Assembly (NCBI GenBank): GCA_030760725.1 | Contig: JASWHV010000012.1 | Location: 82,596,968 to 82,660,967, forward strand | Length of the DNA: 64,000 nucleotides | Reading direction: 5' to 3' | DNA from: Neostapfia colusana | Taxonomy: Eukaryota > Streptophyta > Magnoliopsida > Poales > Poaceae | Shown: positions 49,435-60,189 of the stretch, one piece after another | How the letters are laid out: each line of letters begins with the position of its first letter | Position numbering within the stretch: the stretch's first letter is position 1 | Program-made: the position numbers and the translations under genes | The notes under the pieces: generated by a model | The model's input: only the letters and a program-made list of their open reading frames with translations | Told to the model about the DNA's origin: nothing | The model's database searches: none

Positions 49435-50454
49435 TGATGCAGACATCGCTACCGTTGATACAACCACAACACCAGCCCATTCACCACTCTCAGCTAATCA
49501 AGGTCCAATGACACGCGCTCATGCACGTCAACTTAATTATCAGGTGAATTCATTCCTGACTGTTCAAAGTAATTATCCTTCAAATGGAGACCTATTAAAG
49601 CCTTGTGATGACCTTGTTATTATTAGGTGCTTTGGAATTGATCCAGCTAGGAGGGATAGAGGGATTAATGCAATAAAGGCTGCTCCACCCGAGGGGAAAT
49701 CTTGAGTCTGGGGCCATGTAATAAAGAGAGATTTAGACAAATAAGGAAAGGAATAAGGGAAATCTCGTCCAACTTTGCTGCTGGACGAAATTCACTCTTT
49801 CTTCCCCCATTTAAAGATAGATGTGCTATAATAAGGAAAGAAATAGAGGAAATCATATCCTGCCTTGCTGCTGGATGGGTTTCCCTCTTTCTTTCCCTAT
49901 TAAATGGTAGACTATCACAGAAAAAGGAAGGGAATAAGGGAGATCACGTCCTACCTTTGTTGCTGGACGAATTTCCCTCTTCTCTCCCCTATTTAAGTAG
50001 TCCAAGAGCTCCTTGACAGGGCGGGTTTTGTTTTCTGTAAGTTTAGCCATTGCTACTTCCTTGTAACGCAAGTGTCGACGAGACCTTCCGATTACTTGAA
50101 TCAGAACCCCAACTTTTTCACAACCGTGAGTGTTTGCTTGTTATCTTGTTCTTGCTTGTTCTTCGATTGCATGCAGGTTCAAGGCTGTTCTTGGCACGGC
50201 AAGTACAGCAACAACAGGAGCCGGTGTAACTATCGCTAAGGCGCAGCATCCTTGTGGTTGTTGTAGTTGGGTAGCACAACGTCGACCTCCACCCAAATCG
50301 TAGTTACCAGGAGACGGTGTAACTGTCGCTCAAGCCGCCACACCATTCTGGTTGTGGTAGTCGGGCAGCCAACATCGGCCTCCACCAAATTCGTTCATTA
50401 CCAACATCTCTCATTGAAAGATAGGGCGTCCCCCCGTACCCGTTGGGTTCATCA
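49435..50454 (+). repeat. E 5' LTR
   Basis: It begins TGATGCAGACATCGC and ends GGGTTCATCA. It holds three tandem modules of about 90 bp (49740-50006), each ending in a TATA-like ATTTAA or ATTAAA. The first roughly 260 bp form the same reading frame that encodes the integrase tail in the 3' LTR. Confidence 0.9.
49740..50006 (+). promoter_or_regulatory. Triplicated module of about 90 bp with TATA-like ends in the E LTR
   Basis: Copies start near 49740, 49830 and 49919. Each runs from an AAGGAAAG-like start through a TTGCTGCTGGA core and a CCCTCTTTC pyrimidine run to CCATTTAA, CCTATTAAA or CCTATTTAAG. The same three copies lie in the 3' LTR (about 56358-56625). This looks like duplicated core-promoter sequence in U3; activity is inferred. 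Confidence 0.6.
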
Positions 50455-50456
50455 AG

Positions 50457-50470
50457 TGGTATCAGATTTC
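50457..50470 (+). other. E primer-binding site
   Basis: TGGTATCAGATTTC follows the 5' LTR by two bases. The first ten bases match the initiator-Met pattern and the rest diverges. Confidence 0.7.
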
Positions 50471-51305
50471 AGGTTGCTCGATGAGAGATTTCCTTCTCCT
50501 TGTTCTTCATTTACCTACAGTCCACTTTTGCCTACAAAAGTTCGCTCTAAAAAAATCCTAAAAACACTTTGAGCCTTTTGCTTGGCTACTTAGCTCTCGA
50601 CTTGTTGAATTCACGGTTGCCTTTTTGTGTCAAGTTGCTGGTCCTAAGTTTTCACCGCTAGAGTTTTGAGTTCGTGCCACTTTGTTCCCAGTCCATTTCC
50701 ATTACCTACCCAAAGTTGAGAAAAAAGGCAAGTGCAAAAGAAAAGCTGCACGGATCAGCAAGAAAAAGGCACATGCAAAAAGAAAAACCGCACTGATTAC
50801 AATCACAAAAAAACGAGTTTCTAAGTACAAAAAAAAAGAGAGACAATTTGTGTAACATTTGTTTCATGTTTCGAAGTTCAACTTGCTGTTTTCAACGTTG
50901 TTGAAACACAACGGATTGGGCTGTTCGAACTTCCCTACCAGAGTAATCCAACGTCACGTGGAGTTACGGCTCACGTCTCTAATAAGGTTTGAGCTGGGAC
51001 CAGCACAATACCATCGTGGAATGTTTATTCAACTTGTTGTGACTAGTGTGGTACTAGCTGTTCCTTTGCACAAATTGTGTCTAGCAGTCACCTACAGCTC
51101 CACAAAATTGTCTACGACACCATAAGGTTGTGCTGGCAGCCACCGTTTGTTGTTGTTTTTGCTGATTGCTGGCGCCTCCTGCATCGCATGGTAAGAACTT
51201 GTAGGACCTTGATTTCTTGCTAGTGAGGAATTGCGCTGTCCTACTATCTCTTAGCAACTGTTAGGATTAATCTGCTTGCTGTTGTATTTCCTTTCTTTAC
51301 TAACC
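50471..51305 (+). other. E untranslated leader
   Basis: About 835 bp have A-rich runs near 50720-50845 and no convincing frame. I see nothing else in it. Confidence 0.6.
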
Positions 51306-53261
51306 ATGTCAGCTGATGCGAATGAGACATATCCACATTCACCACGTACGAGAGGCATCATTCAGCATTTCGAACGCCAAGTAAAGCTACACACAGATGC
51401 TCTCAATGAGGATATTCAAGTCACCAATGAACGCATTGGTCAATTAGAGTCGACGCAGATTTGCACCAACACCAAACTGACCATATTAAAAAGTACCGCT
51501 GGGGCTATTAACACTTCTCTTGCAGCAATCATTGAGCGATTGGAAAGGATGGAACAGATTGGACGCGAAGAGAGGCAAAGACGTGTTGATGACAGCCACG
51601 ACTCCGTTGGCAGTGCTACAAGATATGACGAGGCGGAGTATTCGGCGGATACCGAGCTTGATGATGGACCTTTCAGGTATCGACGGCAGCCATATCGCGA
51701 CCATCGTGGTATGGGTGGTCAAGCTCAACGACGCGAGGTACGTGACAATGACGATTCTCTACGTAACATTAAATTCTCCATACCACCTTTTGATGGTAAA
51801 TATGATCCGGATGCATATCTGTCTTGGGAATTATCAGTAGATCAAAAATTTGCATGCCATGATTTCCCTAATGATAAAAAGATTAGAGCTGCCACTAGTG
51901 AATTCACTGACTTTGCTTCTGTTTGGTGGCATGAATATCAAACTAAAAATCCAGCTACCGTACCACAAACTTGGAATGCTTTGAAACGAATCATGCGTCG
52001 TCGTTTTGTTCCTTCCTATCATGCTCGTGACCTGTTGCATAAATTACAACAACTTAGGCAAGACAACAAATCTGTTGAGGAATACTATCAAGAACTTCAA
52101 ATAGGCATGATGCGTTGTGGCCTAGTTGAAAATGAAGAGGCTGCAATGGCTAGGTTTATGGGTGGTTTAACAAGAGAAATTCAGGATATATTGGCTTATA
52201 AGGAATACACTAACGTCACTCGATTATTCCATCTTGCTTGTAAGGCTGAAAGAGAAGTGCAGGGACGACGTACAAGAACTAACATTTCTGCAGGTCGAAC
52301 TACCTCATGGCAGTTCCGCTCAAGTGCTGCTGGTACTAAGCATGATTCTCCAGACGATGCTTCCAATGGGTTGCTCAGGACTACATCAAAATCAGCACCT
52401 TCGCGTGCAATCGAGACAACAAAAGGATCCACCCAAGTTGCAGCCAACACTTCTTCTTCCATTGCTTCTATCGGGAGAACAAAAGACATTCAATGCCTCC
52501 AGTGCAAGGGTTTTGGGCACCTACTAAGGGACTGCACAAGCAAGCGTGTGCTGGTTGTACGAGAAAATGGTGAGTACTCATCCGCTAGTGATTTAGATAA
52601 TGAAACATATGCCATGCTTGCTGCCCAAGAAGCAGGAAAGAAGAATGATGATGAAGAGCACATTGGGGCTGATCATGCTGCCCACTATGAGAGTCTTGTT
52701 GTGAGGCGTGTCTTGAGTGCCCAAATGATCAAAGCTGAACAGAACCAGCGACACAATCTATTTCAAACTAAGTGTGTAGTTTTGGAACGATCGTGTCGCA
52801 TTATTATTGATGGAGGAAGCTGCAACAATTTAGCAAGTGCTACCATGGTAGAAAATCTTGGGATGACAACACTTCCACATCCACATTCCTACTACATCCA
52901 ATGGTTCAATGACAGTGGTAAGCTTAAGGTAACACGTCTGGTTCGTGTCGAATTTGCAATTGGTTCCTACCATGATTACATTGATTGTGATGTGGTACCT
53001 ATGCAAGCTTGTTCTATGCTATTTGGTCGACCTTGGCAATTTGATAAAGATACATTACATCATGGTAAATCAAATCAATACTCTTTGATGCATCATGAGA
53101 AGAAACTTATTTTGCACCCGATGTCCCCTGATGCTATTTTGAAGGATGACATTGCTAGAGCTTGCAAAGAGAAAAATAAGAAATTCGCTGAAAATGAAAA
53201 TTCAGATGTCGTGAAGAAATCGGTACAGCCTAATACTACAATTCCAAATATGCTCATATGA
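51306..53261 (+). CDS. gag: E gag and protease part of the polyprotein (651 codons)
   Basis: I chose the ATG at 51306 (MSADANETYPHSP); an upstream in-frame ATG at 51276 would add ten hydrophobic residues. The protein has a predicted coiled-coil N-terminus, a Gag domain (about 155-330, IPPFDGKYDPDAYLSWE), a complete zinc knuckle C397-X2-C400-X4-H405-X4-C410 (CLQCKGFGHLLRDC), and a protease with a DGGS active-site motif (D502) in place of DSG or DTG. The frame ends at TGA 53259-53261, overlapping the next ATG by ATGA. I think this is a frameshift in a formerly continuous gag-pol, because related elements normally use one frame. Confidence 0.8.
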   Translation: MSADANETYPHSPRTRGIIQHFERQVKLHTDALNEDIQVTNERIGQLESTQICTNTKLTILKSTAGAINTSLAAIIERLERMEQIGREERQRRVDDSHDSVGSATRYDEAEYSADTELDDGPFRYRRQPYRDHRGMGGQAQRREVRDNDDSLRNIKFSIPPFDGKYDPDAYLSWELSVDQKFACHDFPNDKKIRAATSEFTDFASVWWHEYQTKNPATVPQTWNALKRIMRRRFVPSYHARDLLHKLQQLRQDNKSVEEYYQELQIGMMRCGLVENEEAAMARFMGGLTREIQDILAYKEYTNVTRLFHLACKAEREVQGRRTRTNISAGRTTSWQFRSSAAGTKHDSPDDASNGLLRTTSKSAPSRAIETTKGSTQVAANTSSSIASIGRTKDIQCLQCKGFGHLLRDCTSKRVLVVRENGEYSSASDLDNETYAMLAAQEAGKKNDDEEHIGADHAAHYESLVVRRVLSAQMIKAEQNQRHNLFQTKCVVLERSCRIIIDGGSCNNLASATMVENLGMTTLPHPHSYYIQWFNDSGKLKVTRLVRVEFAIGSYHDYIDCDVVPMQACSMLFGRPWQFDKDTLHHGKSNQYSLMHHEKKLILHPMSPDAILKDDIARACKEKNKKFAENENSDVVKKSVQPNTTIPNMLI

Positions 53262-56260
53262 AGAAGAATGAAATAAAATTAAAGAGCGCTTGTTTTTTTG
53301 CTTCCAAATCTGATTTGTTTGAATTAAAAAGTGATACTGCAATCTGCTATGTGTTTGTTTGCAAAGAAGCTTTGTTCGCACTTCACGACACACCATGTGC
53401 TTTGCCTCCTTCTATCACTAAGCTTTTGCAGGAATACGCTGATGTGTTTCCACAAGAGGTACCAGCCGGGCTGCCACCATTGAGAGGGATTGAGCATCAG
53501 ATTGACCTCATCCCTGGGGCTTCTTTGCCCAACCGAGCACCATACAGGACCAATCCGGAGGAGACTAAGGAGATTCAGCGACAAGTACAGGAATTACTCG
53601 ACAAAGGTTATGTGCATGAGTCCCTTAGTCCTTGCTCCGTTCCTGTCCTTTTGGTCCCAAAGAAATATGGATCATGGCGCATGTGTGTAGATTGTCGAGC
53701 AATTAATAATATTACCATTAGATATCGTCATCCTATTCCTAGGTTAGATGATATGCTTGATGAACTTAGTGCCTCGATGATTTTCTCTAAAATTGATTTG
53801 CGTAGTGGATGCCATCAAATTCGCATGAAGCTAGGTGATGAATGGAAAACAGTGTTTAAAACAAAGTTTGGTTTGTATGAGTGGTTAGTCATGCCTTTTG
53901 GTCTCACGAATGCACCTAGCACTTTCATGAGATTAATGAATGAGGTTTTACGTGCTTTCATTGGAAAATTTGTGGTAGTATATTTTGATGACATCTTGAT
54001 CTATAGCGCATCTCTCGAAGTTCATCTTGATCATCTCCGTGCTGTTTTCAATGCTTTACGTGATGCACGCTTATTTGGTAACATAACAAGTGCACCTTTT
54101 GTACGGATCGAGTTTCTTTTCTTAGCTATGTTGTGACATCACAGGGAATTGAAGTTGATCAAGCCAAGGTGGAGGCGATACACAGCTGGCCGACTCCTAC
54201 CACGGTCACACAAGTACGAAGCTTTCTCGGACTTGCTGGATTCTATCGTCGTTTTGTGAAAGACATCAGCACCATAGCAGGCCCACTGCATTAGCTTACA
54301 AAGAAGGGTACCCCATTCACATGGGGCAAGGCGCAAGAGTCTGCATTTGCAACTTTGAAGAATAGGTTAACTCATACACCCCTTCTCCAATTACCAGATT
54401 TCAATAAGACTTTTGAATTGGAATGTGATGCTAGTGGTATTGGATTGGGAGGTGTCTTGTTGCAAGAGGAGAAACCTATTGCTTATTTTAGCGAGAAACT
54501 GAATGGGCCTAGTCTGAACTATTCCACTTATGATAAAGAATTATATGCACTAGTACGAACTTTGGAAACATGGCCACATTATTTATGGACTAAAGAATTT
54601 GTTATACATTCTGATCATGAATCTTTGAAGCACATTAAGAACCAAACTAATCTGAACCGTAGGCATGCCAAGTGGGTAGAATTTATTGAGTCCTTTCCTT
54701 ATGTCATCAAACACAAGAAAGGAAAAGATAATGCCATTGCGGATGCCTTATCTCGCCGTTACAATATGTTGTCCCAACTTGATTTTAAGATTTTTGGCTT
54801 GGAAACAATTAAAGAACAATATGCTTTCGATGCTGATTTCAAAGATGTGTTGCTGCAATGTAAAGAAGAAAAAACATGGAACAAGTTTGTTCTCACTAAT
54901 GGTTTTGTGTTTTGAACTAACAAATTGTGCATTCCAGCTGGTTCTGTGCGTATCTTACTATTGCAGGAAGCACATGGTGGAGGATTGATGGAACACTTTG
55001 GTGTCAAGAAGACGGAAGCCATCTTAGCAAGCCATTTCTTTTGGCCAAAGATGAGGAGAGATGTGGAGCGGTTTGTTGCTCGTTGCATTAGCTGTCAAAA
55101 AGCTAAGTCCCGTCTTAATCCACATGGTTTATACATGCCTCTTCCTGTTCCTAGTGCTCCATGGGAGGATGTTTCTATGGATTTTATTTTAGGATTGCCT
55201 AGAACAAAGAAGGGGAGGGATAGTATTTTTGTTGTTGTCGACAGATTTTCTAAAATGGCACATTTCATATCATGCCACAAAACTGATGATGCTACCCATA
55301 TTGCTAATTTGTTCTTTCGAGAAGTTGTTCGTTTGCATGGGGTTCCAAACACTATTGTTTCAGATAGAGATGCCAATTTTTTTAGTCATTTTTGGAAAAC
55401 CTTATTGGCTAAGTTGGGGATAAAATTACTCTTTTCTACCACTTGTCACCCTCAAACTGATGGACAGACCGAAGTAGTGAACCGTAGTTTATCTACCATG
55501 CTAAGAGCTGTTCTGAAACATAACATCAAATTATGGGAAGAATGTTTGCCTCATATTAAATTTGCTTACAATCGTTCGCTGCATTCTACTACTAAATTGT
55601 GCCCTTTTCATATTGTATATGGTTTTATTCCTCGTGCTCCCATTGATCTTTTGGCTCTGCCACCTTCAGAGAAATTGAATTTTGATGCTTCTCGCCGTGC
55701 TGAATTAATTCTTAAAATGCATGAGCAAACTAAATCAAACATTGAGAGCATGAACGCTAAGTATCAACAAGCCGGTAGCAAGGGTAGGAAGCATGTTACT
55801 TTTGAACCTGGTAATTTGGTTTGGGTGCATTTGAGAAAGGATAGATTTCCTGATTTGAGAAAAATCTAAATTACTACCTAGAGCTGCTGGACCCTTCAAA
55901 GTGCTTCGAAAAATTAATGATAATGCATATTAAATTAAGTTACCTGCACATTTTGGGGTTACTTCCTCTTTTAGTATTGCAGATTTGAAACCATATATGG
56001 GCGAGAAAGACACATTTGAGTCGAGGACGACTCAATTGCAAGAAGGGGAGGATGATGCGGACATCGCTACCGTTGATACAACCACAACACCAGCCCATTC
56101 ATCACTCTCAGCTAATCAAGGTCCAATGACACGCGCTCGTGCACGTCAACTTAATTATCAGGTGAATTCATTCCTGGCTGTTCAAAGTAATTATCCTTCA
56201 AATGGGGACCTATTAAAGCCTTGTGATAACCTTGTTATTATTAGGTGCTTGGGAAATTGA
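53258..56260 (+). pseudogene. pol: E pol: RT, RNase H, integrase and CRM tail, broken
   Basis: RT is open to about 54095 (catalytic FDD, Asp codons 53987 and 53990). The frame then shifts near 54100; further breaks are stops at about 54291, 54913 and 55932, and a frameshift in an A-run near 55860. RNase H (CDASGIGLGGVLLQEEKP, HSDHESLKHI, ADALSRR) and integrase are recognisable. The integrase zinc finger reads CISCQKAKS, and the core Asp, Asp and Glu codons are at 55180, 55363 and 55471 with D-X35-E spacing. The C-terminus (ESRTTQLQEGEDDADIATV) crosses the LTR start at 56053 and carries GPMTRARARQLNYQV (56120-56164) inside the LTR, as known for CRM integrases. Confidence 0.88.
56041..56052 (+). 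other. E polypurine tract inside the coding frame
   Basis: AGAAGGGGAGGA immediately precedes the 3' LTR (56053). It lies within the integrase reading frame, which continues into the LTR. Confidence 0.8.
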
Positions 56261-57074
56261 TCCAGCTAGGAGGGATGGAGGGATTAATGCAATAAAGGCT
56301 GCTCCACCCGAGGGGAAATCTTGAGGCTGGGGCCATGTAATAAAGAGAGATTTAGACAAATAAGGAAAGGAATAAGGGAAATCTCGTCCAACTTTGCTGC
56401 TGGACGAAATTCCCTCTTTCTTCCCCCATTTAAAGATAGATGTGCTATAATAAGAAAAGAAATAGAGGAAATCATATCCTGCCTTGCTGCTGGATGGGTT
56501 TCCCTCTTTCTTCCCTATTAAATGGTAGTCTATCACAGAAAAAGGAAGGGAATATAGGATATCACGTCCTACCTTTGTTGCTGGACGAATTTCCCTCTTC
56601 CCTCCCCTATTTAAGTAGTCCAAGAGCTCCTTGACAGGGCGTGTTTTGTTTTCTGTAGGTTTAGCAATTGCTACTTCCTTGTAACGCAAGTGTCGACGAG
56701 ACCTTCCGATTACTTGAATCAGAACCCCAACTTTTTCACACCCATGAGTGTTTGCTTGTTATCTTGTTCTTGCTTGTTCTTCGATTGCTTGCAGGTTCAA
56801 GGCTGTTCTTGGCACGGCAAGTACAGCAACAACATGAGCCGGTGTAACTATCGCTAAGGTGCAGCATCCTTGTGGTTGTTGTAGTCGGGTAGCACAACGT
56901 CGACCTCCACCCAAATCGTAGTTACCAGGAGACGGTGTAACTGTCGCTCAAGGCGCCACACCATTTTGGTTGTGGTAGTCGGGGCAGCCAACGTCGGCCT
57001 CCACCAAATTCGTTCATTACCAACATCTCTCATCGAAAGATAGGGCGTCCCCCCCATACCCGTTGGGTTCATCA
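56053..57074 (+). repeat. E 3' LTR
   Basis: It begins TGATGCGGACATCGC and ends GGGTTCATCA. It is about 97 % identical by eye to 49435-50454 and is followed by the CTCTC target copy. Confidence 0.9.
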
Positions 57075-57395
57075 CTCTCCTCTGAGGAGAGGGAGGTCCG
57101 GTCCTGCGGGATACGTGGAGCCTTCGGAGCTCTCCCCGCGGAGGGGGGAGGTCCGGCTCAGTTGGCCACGTTGCGGGTCCGGAGCTCTCCTCTGAGGAGA
57201 GGGAGGTCCGGCCCCGCTGGACACGTGGCGCCTTCGGAGCTCTCCCTGCGGAGAAGGGCGAGATCATTAGGCATTTTCCCCTGTGCGCGGGGGTACCCCA
57301 TATCGAGGGTACCGACAGTGGCTCCCGGGCCCATCTCGGGGGAGATAGCGAGCCCGAGGTGGGGCCTCTGTCTCTTCTATTCCGCGCACTTTCTC
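57075..57395 (-). mobile_element. D1: Tat-type LTR, continuation after E
   Basis: It starts with the second CTCTC target copy (57075-57079) and matches the D2 LTR at about 59800-60115: GGTCCGGCCCCGCTGGACACG-like repeats, then ACCGACAGTGGC and GGGGGAGATAGCGAGCCCG blocks. Similarity to D2 stops near 57395, at CACTTTCT. Confidence 0.65.
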
Positions 57396-58913
57396 CAAGT
57401 CCCGCATTGACCGCTGCCGAAGCACGAAAAGTCGCGGGATCGTGGGAGCGTGCGCCCACTTGATGGTTGCTTTTACTGCGGCGGTTCCCAAGGCTGCCAC
57501 TTCTGCACGTTGCGGCGCTTTTTTCGGGAACCGCCGAAGCGCCTTGCCGGCTCGTCTCCTTGGGAGACTGACTTCTTGGCCCACCGTATAAGGGCCTCAG
57601 TTTTGGCACACATTTGAAGTGTTCATCACCACACCACACACCTCATTTGAGGAAAGATGATGAACATAAATAAAGAGCATGTAACCACTATCAACATGCT
57701 CATTAGAGAACAAACTCACATATTGCAAAAGTGGTATTTCCCACATGTGATATAGGTGGGCTGGACTTAGAAAAACTCCTACACTTTGCTAAGGATGTCC
57801 ATGCCAAATTTCATCCAAATTCAAAACCTTTTTGAGGTCATTTTGGGTATAGATAGAAAGAGGACAGTTTGAAACCACATTCAAATTCAAACTATTTTTA
57901 TCCCATGAATTTAAAAATGGGAGGCATATTCTTATTCAGCATATTTTTGTGAGCTCACACACCAATTTTCACTCCATTTAGAGTTGATCTTGACATGAGC
58001 TAAGTGGGACAAATTTAAACTTTATTTGAATTCAAAACTGAACTTGTGCTGAAATTCACTCAAACCGAACCCAATTTGAATTCTATTCAATTCAAATGGC
58101 TCAGGGGTGAATAATTTGAATCACGAGGGGTATTATGGGGCTCACTGTTTACAACAGTGATTAGGAGTAAATTTCAGAGGTTAAAACCCCGGGTGGGACC
58201 CACATATCATAGAGGGGAGAAGGAGAAACTTGCACACAAAGTCAGAGTCTCGGTGGGAAATTCCACCGAGCAGCTGTCGGCTGTGCCACCGAGCAGCTAC
58301 CGGCGCCACCAGCTGCTTCCATCTCCGCGTGCTGGCGCCCAGGGCGGCTGGCTCGCGCCCCCATGCAACCGGCACCGCCTCAGCCGAGCAGGAGTCGGCC
58401 GGCTTTATCTTCTCGCGGGCAAACCCGAGTAGCGGCATTGTTTCTCGCCACAGCTCTCTGCTCAATCGGGAAAACCAGCAAAACCATCTCCTCCTTCATC
58501 CCTTAGCTGCTAGACAGCCACCTGAGGTCGCACTCCACCTCTCCAACGCCAGAAACCTCGAGCTCCGACCTCCTTTGCCCAAAGACGATCGCCACCGCGG
58601 TGACCTAGCCTCAGCCGAGAGTCAGGCGCCCGTGGGCAGCGTTCCACAGGCGTTTTCACGGTCCAGCGAGAGAGGCAACAGGAGCGCGCGACCACCATGC
58701 TGCTCTCCTCCAAGTTTGGAAGCCAACCGTGAAGAATCCGCAGAGAATTTTCAGTTTTTGCTCCGGCAACCGTAAACCGAGCTTCCGGTACGGTTTCTTT
58801 AAATTCTCGCTCTATGATCTTTCGGAGGTCATCAAATCTTGCACATAGACGCTGGACTAGCCGGCGATCAAGTTCTTTTCTGCATCCGTAGCGTGAAACT
58901 GTCTAGGAGTGAC
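57396..58913 (+). mobile_element. F2: fragment of an F/C-type LTR, boundary to D1 unclear
   Basis: From about 57580 to 58200 the sequence matches the reverse complement of F (about 5540-6135), including GGCATATTC-type blocks and GGGTGGGACCCACAT. About 58830-58890 matches the C LTR near 23075-23115 and 46130-46180 (TCAAATC, GGACTAGCCGGCGATC). The GC-rich middle part (58200-58780) has open frames but no recognisable protein. The stretch 57396-57580 resembles neither D2 nor F convincingly. F2 is cut at 58914 by D2. No coding gene is seen. Confidence 0.6.
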
Positions 58914-59689
58914 TGTCGAAGTGTTCGGTCGACACTTCCCCCGGGCCTGCACTGGGCAGCCCGCGGAGGTTCTTATTTCGGTGGGGCTAGTCCCTTGCGG
59001 AGAGCTTGGGCGGATGGACGAGTTAGTAAGAGCTTGATGCGGTGAGTTTTACGTGGTTCAGGCCGCCAGAGCGTAAAACTCTACGTCCACGGCGAGCTAT
59101 GGAGCTCGCTGTATTGCTTGCTGCTCAGGGCCGAAGTCCTGAGCTTGGGGGTGAGTTACAGCTTGGGAGTGTATGGCTAGCGTATGAGTTGCAGAGTGCG
59201 AACCCAGGGGTGCGGATGGCTAGAGTCCGAACCCCTGCTAACGTCGCCTACCTGAATCTTTTATAGTCCAAGACTCGGGTGGCTTACAAGGGGGGCCCAG
59301 GACCCGACAGGTGGTCCCGGGGAGATTGACTGTTATCTACCGTATCAGCAGTTATGCCGGTAGTTGTCTCTGGCGAAGGCTTCTGAATCTTCGTCTTGCA
59401 GCCCTGCCCAAGTCGCATGCTAGTCGTAGTGGATGATGACGGCGGAGGCGACATGGGATGTCTTGTCGCTGCGTTTATTGGCTGGCAGGCTCTGACACCG
59501 CGCGCCAGTCTGTAATGCGACTGGGCGCAACGGCACCTAACAGAGGCGTGCTCCGCGTCTCCGCGTCTTGGGAAGACGCGGGCCTTGAATACCTTGTACG
59601 GGCAAGGTATGGGGCGTCTTTACGCCCGCTGCCTATCGCTCGGGGGCAGGCAACGCCGTTCTGCTGGCCACGCGGCGGGCCCGGAGCCC

Positions 59690-60000
59690 TCCTCAGAGGA
59701 GAGGGGGGTCCGGCCCCGCGGGACACGTGGAGCCTTCGGACCTCTCCCCGCGGAGGGGGAGGTTCGGCTTCTGTCGGCCACGTGGCGGGCCCGGAGCTCT
59801 TCTCTGAAGAGAGGGAGGTCCGGCCCCGCCGGATACATGGCACCTTCGGACCTCTCTCCCGTGGAGGGGGAGGTCCGGCTTCTATATGTCACGTGGCGGG
59901 CCCAGAGCTCTACTCTGAGGAGAGGGAGGTCCGGCCCCGCTGGACGCGTGGCGCCTTTGGAGCTCTCCCTGCGGAGAAGGGCGAGTTCCTTAGGCATTTT
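59690..60000 (-). promoter_or_regulatory. G-box/ABRE-like tandem repeats in the D2 LTR
   Basis: Units of about 55-75 bp alternate GGAGGTCCGGCCCC, a CACGTGG-type box and CTTCGGAGCTCTC. Boxes lie near 59722, 59779 and 59890, with a degenerate ACGCGTGGC near 59942. D1 has matching boxes near 49298, 49350, 57113 and 57222. ACGTGGC fits the ABRE consensus ACGTGKC. Confidence 0.55.
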
Positions 60001-60189
60001 CCCCTGTGCGCGGAGGAACCCCATATTGAGAGTACCGACAGTGGCCCCCGGGCCCATCTCGGGGGAGATAGCGAGCCCGAGGTGGGACCTTCGTCTCTTC
60101 TCATCCGTGCACTTTCTTGTCTTGAGTACTCCCTGTGCTGGCAGGGTCTTGACGGCTTCGGTGTCCAGCCTCTTAGGAGAGGGTGAAGC

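Larger units (their letters stand above)
49435..57074 (+). mobile_element. E: CRM-type (centromeric) chromovirus, defective
   Basis: A complete 7.6-kb element: 5' LTR 49435-50454, primer site, gag-protease, pol, polypurine tract 56041-56052, 3' LTR 56053-57074, and target duplication CTCTC (49430-49434 and 57075-57079). The LTRs differ at about 33 positions in about 1020 (about 3 %). CRM features: no chromodomain of the A type, and a polyprotein tail that reads into the 3' LTR with GPMTRARARQLNYQV. CRM elements are enriched at plant centromeres (established). Whether this locus is centromeric is not shown here. Confidence 0.88.

Noticed and set aside
49157..49705. 182-codon frame running from D1 into the E 5' LTR
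   Set aside because: It crosses an insertion junction (49435); only its last part reflects the LTR-encoded integrase tail.
53255..53264. ATGA overlap of gag stop and pol start in E, as a possible translational coupling
   Set aside because: Related CRM elements normally use one continuous frame, and E has several other frame breaks, so this is most simply a mutation.
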